Shown: positions 56,221-64,000 of the stretch, piece by piece
Layout: each line of letters starts with the position of its first letter
Numbering within the stretch: the stretch's first letter is position 1
Assembly (NCBI GenBank): GCA_027704905.1
Contig: CM050999.1
Location: forward strand, 925,859 to 989,858
DNA from: Muraenolepis orangiensis
Taxonomy: Eukaryota > Chordata > Actinopteri > Gadiformes > Muraenolepididae
Reading direction: 5' to 3'
DNA length: 64,000 bases
Made by a program: the position numbers and the translations under genes
Notes under the pieces: generated by a model
The model's database searches: none
What the model was told of the DNA's origin: nothing
The model's input: only the letters and a program-made list of their open reading frames with translations

Positions 56221-58841
56221 TCAACACAGAGACGTGGGACGGACCTTTGGGAACAGCTGCAGGAACCGACAGACAAAACATTCCTGCATGAATTGAAGGA
56301 GTTAGGCCTTCAGCACATTGTATCTCAGCTGCTTACTAACCAACAACTAAAAGGGAGAAAATATTGCTCTCATAAACCGAAACCTGACCATATCATTATT
56401 TTATTCTATGACCCAAAGCCCACAATTTTCACCTCATATTTGTAGCAACTACAATCTTGTTCAGCACCAATGTAGTCTCGCTTTGAATAGGACCGTATCT
56501 CCATTTATCCCTTCCACCATCCATAAGCATACACAGAAACACCCAAATATCATCCAGAATAAAATGAAAAAATACAAATAATCATAAAATCAAAGCAATA
56601 ATAATTGGTACCCCGAAGTAGTTGTTCGGCACGAAGCCCTCGCGGCTGCAGAGCGAGGCCCACCACCAGTCTACACCGTCGGGCCTCTGCAGGATGGTCA
56701 CCATGTCCCCCTCCCGGAAGCTCAGCTCGTCTGCCGCCTGCGCCGGGTAGCTCCACAGGGCGTAGATCACCCTGCTGTTATCGGCACCCATTGCCCCCTC
56801 CACACCTGGGGGGGGGGGGGGGTCAGGGGTGAGCTGCTGCTGCTACAGGGTTCAGGGTGAAGGCTCGTTTTGTCTCTCTCTCTTTCTCTCAGTTCAGAGG
56901 CATGAAGGGGAATAGTGTGAGTGCTGGATGATGATTTGCATTGTTATTTTTAGGGGCAAGCGTTTCAATGTGTATGTGAGTGCGCATGTGTGTGTGTGTG
57001 TGTGTGTGTGTGTATTTGTGTACAAATATGTGTGCAAGTATGTGTCCTCCTCCTCCTCCTCCTCCTTCTCCTTCTCCTACTCCTGCTCTTTCTCCTCCTC
57101 ACCTCTCAGGATGTTCTCACACTCCTCGTAACCCGGGGCGTAGGGGTCACACTTCTGTGCGGCACTGGTCCCATCACTCTCAGTGACGGCCATGACGGTG
57201 GCCCCATTGCGGACCAGGAACTCACACAGGGGCCGGTCGTTACAGGAGGCCAAGCAGTACAGTGGGGTCCTGGGGGGGACGGAGACCCGGGGTTACAGCC
57301 TGACTGGGAGGGGGGGGGACTGTTGCTATAGTGACAGTATTAGTGCTGTAGGCATGCGGTTGCTAGTGTGGTGCTAGTGTGGTGACAGTGTTGTTGCTAG
57401 TGTGGTGAGATGTTGTTAGTGTGGTGACAGTGTTGTTGTTAGTGTGGTGACAGTGTTGTCGCTATAGCGACAGCATTGCCAGGATGCAGGACAGGTTATT
57501 TACCAGCCATGGCTGTCCGGGGTGCTGACGTTGGTTTCGATGCGAACCAGGAAGTCCACAACGTTGTAGTGACCTCCACAGATGGCGTTGTGGAGCACCG
57601 TGATGCCCTCGTTGTTGGTTGCTGGTTTGGATCAGTCATCTAGAGAGGAGAAGGTCTTTGATGTCTCTTCATAAACACTGATAGTGATATGATGTTCATT
57701 GGTCTTATGGTCATCAATTCTGTTCTATTCATCTAGTCATTTAGCAGGGGCTTTTATTCAGAGTGACTTAGTGAGTTCAGATCCATAACGTTAAGGAGCT
57801 GGTAGGGGTTAGGGGTCATTAATGAGCAGGTAGGGGTTAGGGGTCATTAAGGAGCAGGTAAGGGTTAGGGGTCATTAAGAAGCAGGTAGGGTTAAGCATC
57901 TTAGCTCAGGCTGTGAACATGGGGATCACACACACACACATACACACATAAACACACACACACACCCCTACCTCCTGCACAGCCCTCTGGATGGTCTCCA
58001 GCTCCCCGACCAGCGCCCAGTCCAGCAGCAGGACCAGGGGGTTGAGGCAAGCATGCCGCCCCACAGACTTCTGCTGCTTCTTAGTGCGTCGCAGGATGGA
58101 ATGGTAGCTCTGCAGGGACAAAATACCTCACGTCTTCACTCAAACATACCTGATAACCAGGGGTCAGAGGAGGAGGAACACACGGTTTGCACACGAATAC
58201 TAAGAGTGTTTGGTAGATTTGGTGACTGGCAAATTAAAACTGGCCTTCTTTTGATAGCTGAAATGTTGTCATTTTTTGTAGTCCTTTAGTGTAACAGCAT
58301 GCTCTTCTTTAGTATTGTACATGTATATATATACATATATACACCCACCTTCGCCATATATGGCAGTCCGGAAGTCAGAAAGGGGCGGGATGTCTCGGAG
58401 TGTGGGCGGGGCTATTGGGATATCCCCGTCCATCCCCAGCCCCCGGGGAGGGGCCACAGGAGCCCCGGCCCAGTGGGGGTTCTGCAGGCTCATGACGACA
58501 GATGCTGGCGGGGGGGATGCAGATGCGTCTGATGATTGGCTGGGCGTGGAAGGGGGAGAGAGGCGGGGTCTCCGGGCGGGCGTGGCGATGCGCGTGTTGC
58601 GTTGAAGCGAGTCTGCGCGTCAAACAGGAAGTGATGGACATAAAGCATATGAAATGCTATCATTCTTATTATTGATAATCCACACTAATGCTCTTAATGA
58701 CCTGTCTCTCTTTACGGTGAATCTATGAAATAACTTATTAAACATAATAGTTAACCTTTTTGGGGGAGGGTGCCAGTGAAGGGCCGTCCAGGTCGGACTC
58801 CTTCCAGCTGCTGCTGGGCAGTGCCGGTCTCATCCACTCTG
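56221..58841 (-). pseudogene. ppp1r13l: iASPP (PPP1R13L) C-terminal half, block C
   Basis: Exons as in block A: 58756-58841, 58349-about 58612, 57972-58109, 57504-57639, 57103-57269, 56612-56805 and 56221-56256. The ankyrin exon 57504-57639 is 136 nt where the phases demand 2 mod 3, so NNEGIT is out of frame, the same lesion as block A. The 5-bp insertion of A is absent and the exon ends PDSHGW as in human iASPP. The SH3 exon has NSRVIYALW (A has NSGVIY). The LNSGDVD exon is missing. It is a pseudogene. Confidence 0.9.
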
Positions 58842-60167
58842 CTGTTCATGTGTTGTGTTTCATGTGTGTATCTGTGTGTTGTTTGTGTGTTGTGTATCGT
58901 GTGTGTATCTGTGTGTTGTTCATGTGTTGTGTGTTTGTATCTGTGTGCGGTTGTTAAGAGGAGGTGGTGGTGGAGGTGGAGGAGGAGGTGTTGGTGGTGG
59001 TGGTAGTGGTGGTTATGGTGGTGGTGGTGGTGGTGGTGGAGTTTGTGGAGACATTTTTTTGGTTTTGTATTTGGTGAGTGTGAGTACACACACACACACA
59101 CACACATTGGTGGTCCTCAGGTCCCCTGCTTGCCACAGGAGGAACGTTACATCATCATCATCATGTCTCTAAGTTCCACCATTGTCACCGTCCGACAGAA
59201 ATGACATCACAGCCCTCACATCGTCTCCCCGGCGGTTCCACAACTCTTTGATCCATGATCCCTGACCCCATTTTCACTTCTGACCGCAAAGATATTTATG
59301 TTATATAGTCTGTTGTTGGGCTCAACCAATAGGCTAAGAGCTCTCATTGGCTCTATGGTATATGGTCTATGGTTAGAGGACTCTCCTCTCCAGCCACGCT
59401 CCTCTGCCTCCCCCTCTCTGCCACCTGGGGTTACTACACCCAGAACACTCCGTCCCAGAAGACCGTAGTCACATCAGCGCACCTGTTCCCTATTCCCAAT
59501 CAGGCTCCCTATTATTTAGACTCCGCTCCCCTGTCACTCGTTGCCAGAACTTTCCCGTTGTTCAACCCGAGACTCTCTGGCAATACTCCTCCGTGTTCCC
59601 CAGTGAAGACCCTGTCTTGATCTCCTGTGGATTCCTGCTATTTCCTCGTTGGACTATTTTTCTCGTTTGTTCCTTTGTTGGATTATTCTACTTTTTATTT
59701 TACCCCTGGATGTTTTCGTATTTTGGACTTCAGCCTTCTCCCCGCAGCACATTATACAACACCCCCTGTTTGGATTTCCATTTCGCACTCACGTAAGTCG
59801 CTTTACACATTGTATTATTTACTTCCATAATTGACACACACATAGTTGATTGTTGACACCTCATATCAGTTTATTCCTTGGAGCTTTATCTGAATAAAGA
59901 CGCCTACGGGTTCTAAACTCCTTTTTGCCTCTGACTCTTTCTGCACTACCCCCCGGGGTTCAGCAAACAACAATCCGTGTGTGGCTTAACATTCATTTTA
60001 GTTAAACATGTATCACATAAATGTGATACATGTTTAACCAGTGTGCTCACACAGCACCAAAGTTAATACTATTATTAAGTGTCAACACTGGATTTCAGCC
60101 AGGATTTTGCTGATTCAAGTGTTTGGTTGCTCCTTTAAACAGTGATCTCTCTTAAAGGAACAATTAC
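58842..60167. other. Spacer between iASPP and receptor, block C
   Basis: As block A: TGTGTT repeat, GGT/GGA repeat (58965-59040), short CA run, CCAAT/ATTGG stretch (about 59325-59350). No exon seen. Confidence 0.75.
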
Positions 60168-62978
60168 CCGTCACATTAACGAACAACAAGGTGGAATTGT
60201 GACGTCCGATTGCATTATGAGCTTGGCAGTAATAATGTCCTCCAAGCTCAGGGGTGACATTAGTGATGGTGTAGTTCTGTCCTGATTGCGTCACTGAGTC
60301 TTCATGTTCCTTGAACCAGGTGTAGTCGGCTGCTGGGTTGGCATCACTGCTGCAGCTCAGAGTCACTGAACTGCCCTCCCCCCCTTTATGTCCTCAGAGG
60401 GACTTGATAACACAGATGTGTTTTTAGGCCCATCTAGAGGTCATTGGGAAAACATGATGTGCTTTGATATGATTGACAATGTCAAAAACAGGTTTGAGAA
60501 GTCAACCGAATAAGGGTGAAGGGAAAATTATGATGGTTTATCTTCATGTGGACATTGTGACTTTAACATCTGTGTTATATTATTATACTGTGTTGTGTTT
60601 ACTCACATTTCACATCGAGGGAGATGGAGGAGGACGTTGTCCCTAGCACATTCTTAGCTTCACAGAGATATTGTCCAGAGTGTGAAGACTGGATGGGACC
60701 AAAGACAAGCTGTTGTCCCTGGTTTATGTATCTGGAGCGGAGACTGTTTGTATTAACCTTGAACCAGGTGTAGTCAGCTGCTGGGTTGGCATCACTGCTG
60801 CAGCTCAGAGTCACTGAGCTGCCCTCCTCTATGTCACCAGAGGGACTCACCTCCACCCAGGGGGTCCTTGGAGAGTCTGTTATGAACACAAATGATCAAT
60901 TTTCATTCTAAAGACATGGAACTGTACAGTGCAGACTACAGTAGAGTCAGTATGAGACAGAATACTGTCTCTACTAATACAGATTACTCTCTCTAACACA
61001 ATACTACGGTGGTTCATGGTTTTTACAGGCATACAGAAATACATGAATACCAGAGGAACATTTTGCAAGACCAGATATATCAAAGGTGTTTGTATATTAG
61101 ACATCACCGATTAACATTCTTAATATTATTTATGATTGTTTTTGACCACTCACACTTGACATCTATGAAAACCGATTTAGAGCTGAGCTGTCCATATTTG
61201 TTGTGTGCTTCACAGCTGTACGCTCCTCTGTCTTTAGAGCTGACTGATGGGAAGGTATAACGTTGATGTGGTTCCCAGAGCAGAGGCTGGTTGTTCTTGA
61301 ACCAGGTGTAGTCGGCTGCTGGGTTGGCATCACTGCTGCAGCTCAGAGTCACTAAACTGCCCTCCTTTATGTCCTTAGAGGGACTTGATGACACAGATGT
61401 GTGTTTAGGCCCGTCTAGAGGTCAGTGGGAAAACATGATGTACTTTTATATTAATGACAATGTAAAGAACACGTTTGAGAAGTGAACCGAGTAAGTGATG
61501 AATTATGATGGTTCATCTTCATGTGGACATGGTTGTGACTTTAACATCTGTGTTATGTTATTATACTGTGTTGTGTTTTACTCACATTTCACATCGAGGG
61601 AGATGGAGGAGGACGTTGTCCCTAACACATTCTTAGCTTCACAGAGATATTGTCCAGAGTGTGAAGACTGGATGGGACCATAGACAAGCTGTTGTCCCTG
61701 ATTCATGTATCTGGAGCGGAGACTGTTTGTATTAACCTTGAACCAGGTGTAGTCAGCTGCTGGGTTGCCATCACTGCTGCAATTCAGAGTCACTGAGCTG
61801 CCCTCCTTTATGTCACCAGAGGGACTCACCTCCACCCAGGGGGTCCTTGGAGAGTCTGTTGACATTTGCATTTCATTAGATTATAAAACGTGTATTTATA
61901 AAGAAACCAATAGAAGAGTCATTTTCACGCCTCGTATTGCATCCAGTTTATCATTAAAGAGCAGCTTACGCGTGTCTCTAAGTTCACACACTGACCAAAA
62001 AGTACACTGAAGGTTAGCAAAACGCTAGAGCTAGAGTGAATGTAGAGTACGATGCCAACATGGAGGGAGCCTTGAGTCAACAAGGTGGAGAACCGTCCTC
62101 CTAACAGGACGGATCCTTGTCACTTAGGAATGACTACTAAGTCCAAGGGACCATGAGCTACAGGCGACCAAGTGGGCCACAGAAAGAATGAATAAATGTT
62201 TAATTGATCTCTTAAAGTGGAACTGAAACTAAATAGGTAGCAAAGGTCAATGTACGTATGTACGTCCTTGTTACCAGTCAAGTCAGGGCAAGTTTTTGTA
62301 TAGCCCTTAATCACAGTTACAGTCTCAAAGGGCTTACTATGAATCGTACTATGCATCGTACTATGGTACGATTTCTTCCTTAGTGGATCACATTGAATAA
62401 ATGTGTTTTACAATTTCACTCTTTCACCACTAGGGTGCAGCCATAATGGATTTACACACAAACTGAGTTACCAGAGTGACTGCTAACAGGACACAGTCTG
62501 AGTCACCAGAGTGACTGCTGACAGAGGCATGGAATCATCAGAGAACAAAGATCTTCACCCCAGGGTGCATTACACCAAGTTGTGCGCTTCTGTTTCTCTT
62601 CAATCGGAAACGGTTCCAGTATCGGTACCAGTAACTTTAATTACTGGTGGCCTGAGGCTTGAGAGAGCCAACGCCGTTTGAGTCCATTCATACTAAATCT
62701 ACATTCTTTACCCTAAAGGTCCATTACATCTGGTGTCATGTCAGTATATTGTGGAGTTGACTTACACACTGGAAGAGAGGGAAGATGCTCGTATCCTTCA
62801 ACAGCACACCAATAGCTTTCTTTAGAGTTAATGTCGCCCCTGCAGTACATTCCAGTATGTATATGCTGTCTACTCCTGTACCAGAGGTAGTGAGGACGAG
62901 CAGTTACAGAACACATACTGTGACATTTAAGTGTAGGATTGGTCTGGGAATAAGGAATGGACACCTGGACCTGGAGAT
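60115..62978 (-). pseudogene. CD22/Siglec-like receptor, block C, truncated at both ends
   Basis: Ig exons 61586-61855, 61154-61414, 60607-60876 and 60168-60433, and the second-domain exon 62766-62978. The first three C2 exons are open and match block A residue for residue. The last one is 266 nt, one short of block A, because a C-run has 7 instead of 8 (others have 2), breaking the frame. The second-domain exon has lost its AG acceptor: L2 sequence begins at 62979, exactly at the exon edge. Signal, V-set, TM and tail exons are absent. Confidence 0.85.
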
Positions 62979-64000
62979 TGGACGGGTCGTCCACAGTTTG
63001 TCAGACTGCAGGACTGTGTGTCTGACACTGTGGTCAGCAGCACTGGTGCTCCACAGGGAACTGTTCTTTCCCCATTCCTGTTCACCCTGTACACCTCAGA
63101 CTTCCAATACAACTCAGAGTCCTGCCATCTGCAGAAGTTCTCGGACGACTCTGCAGTTGTTGGTTGTGTCAGCGAGGGAAACGATGAGGAGTACAGGGGC
63201 GTCGTGGACTCCTTCGTTGAGTGGTGTGAGCTGAACCATATGCAGCTCAACACTGACAAGACGAAGGAGATGGTGGTGGACTTCCGCAGGAGGAAATCCA
63301 CACCCACACCCATTTCCATCAAGGGTGTGTCCGCTGAAGCTGTCCAGGAATATAAATACCTGGGAGTTCATCTGGACAACAAACTGGTCTGGGCCAAGAA
63401 CTCTGAGGCGGTCTACAAGAAGGGCCAGAGCCGTCTTTACTTCCTGCGGAGGCTCCGGTCCTTCAACGTTTGCAACAAGATGCTGAATGTGTTCTACCAG
63501 TCGGTGGTAGCCAGTGCCATCTTCTCCGGAGTCGTGTGCTGGGGTAGCAGGTTGAGATCAGCAGACGCCAACAAGATCAGCAGGATTGTCAGGAAGGCTG
63601 GCGCTGTCCTGGGGGTCCAGCTGGACTCCTTGTTGGTGGTGTCTGAGAGAAGGATGCTGCGCAAGCTGCGTAGTATCCTTGACAACAACTCTCACCCTCT
63701 CCATCAGGTGCTGACCTCATATAGAAGCACCTTTAGCAACAGACTCATTCCACCCAGGTGCACCACAGAACGCCATAGGAAGTCCTTTCTTCCTGTGGCT
63801 ATTAGACTCTATAATTCCTCTACCTCGGGTCGTGAGAGGGACAGCGGAGACTCAGTGACCTGAGGCCAACGTACTTATTTTTATTTTATTTTATTTTTGG
63901 TCAACGCACTGTAATCATCTCATTGTACTTTGCACTGCAAATTCTATTTCAATTCCGAATTCACTTTTCACTTTTTCACTTTTTCACATGTCACTTTTCA
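62979..64000 (+). pseudogene. L2-type LINE RT fragment at the window end
   Basis: The open frame 63018-63863 (281 codons) encodes RT from GAPQGTVLSPFLFTLYTSDF through the catalytic FSDDSAVVG, LNTDKTKEMVVDFRRRKS, EYKYLGVHLDNKLVW, KKGQSRLYFLRRLRSF and RKAGAVLGVQLDSLL to the C-terminus. Its 3' UTR (63864-64000) runs off the window with 'ttttcactttttcac' repeats. It starts mid-RT, so it is not autonomous, but the frame is clean and thus fairly young. Confidence 0.88.

Overview
The window is eukaryotic, almost certainly a teleost fish. It shows split genes with consensus GT/AG junctions, Rex3-, L2- and CR1-type LINEs, Ty3/gypsy and Ty1/copia elements, a tRNA-derived SINE, a Harbinger-like MITE and long CA/TG/GA microsatellites. 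The microsatellite density would fit a gadiform (cod-like) genome, but that is a weak inference. Nothing here looks bacterial.

The backbone is a direct tandem array of one two-gene unit, both genes on the minus strand. Gene 1 is the C-terminal half of iASPP (PPP1R13L: proline-rich exons, ankyrin exons, SH3 exon, short last exon). Gene 2 is a CD22/Siglec-like immune receptor (signal peptide, V-set domain, a second Ig domain, several C2-type Ig exons, TM exon, ITIM tail). Between units lies a spacer carrying a 38-bp minisatellite. Four copies are visible: block 0 (about 5.9-11.06 kb), block A (about 13.95-26.47 kb), block B (about 26.47-48.99 kb) and block C (about 54.26-62.98 kb). The first 178 bases are the end of another unit to the left.

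No copy is whole. Block 0 keeps three iASPP exons and the 3' half of the receptor. Block A has a receptor without V-set, TM and tail exons, and an iASPP with frameshifts and a missing exon. Block B has the only near-complete receptor (seven Ig domains plus TM), but a stop codon removes its last ITIM; its iASPP has an in-frame exon fusion that removes most ankyrin sequence. Block C is nearly the same as A, lies about 39.3 kb downstream, and is cut at an exon edge by an L2 LINE. A functional iASPP gene probably lies elsewhere.

Transposable elements fill the rest. 0.18-5.9 kb is a nest of a decayed gypsy element and L2/CR1 LINE pieces. 11.07-13.9 kb holds a gypsy 3' half and a copia 3' end. A Rex3 copy (14.27-15.24 kb) has a clean target duplication. 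An almost intact gypsy element with 1.37-kb LTRs (30.53-39.08 kb) sits in the block B iASPP. A 663-bp Harbinger-like MITE lies in the block B receptor 3' UTR. A jockey/CR1 LINE and a longer copia copy occupy 49.3-54.2 kb. Presence or absence of these insertions in sister blocks gives a relative time order for the duplications.
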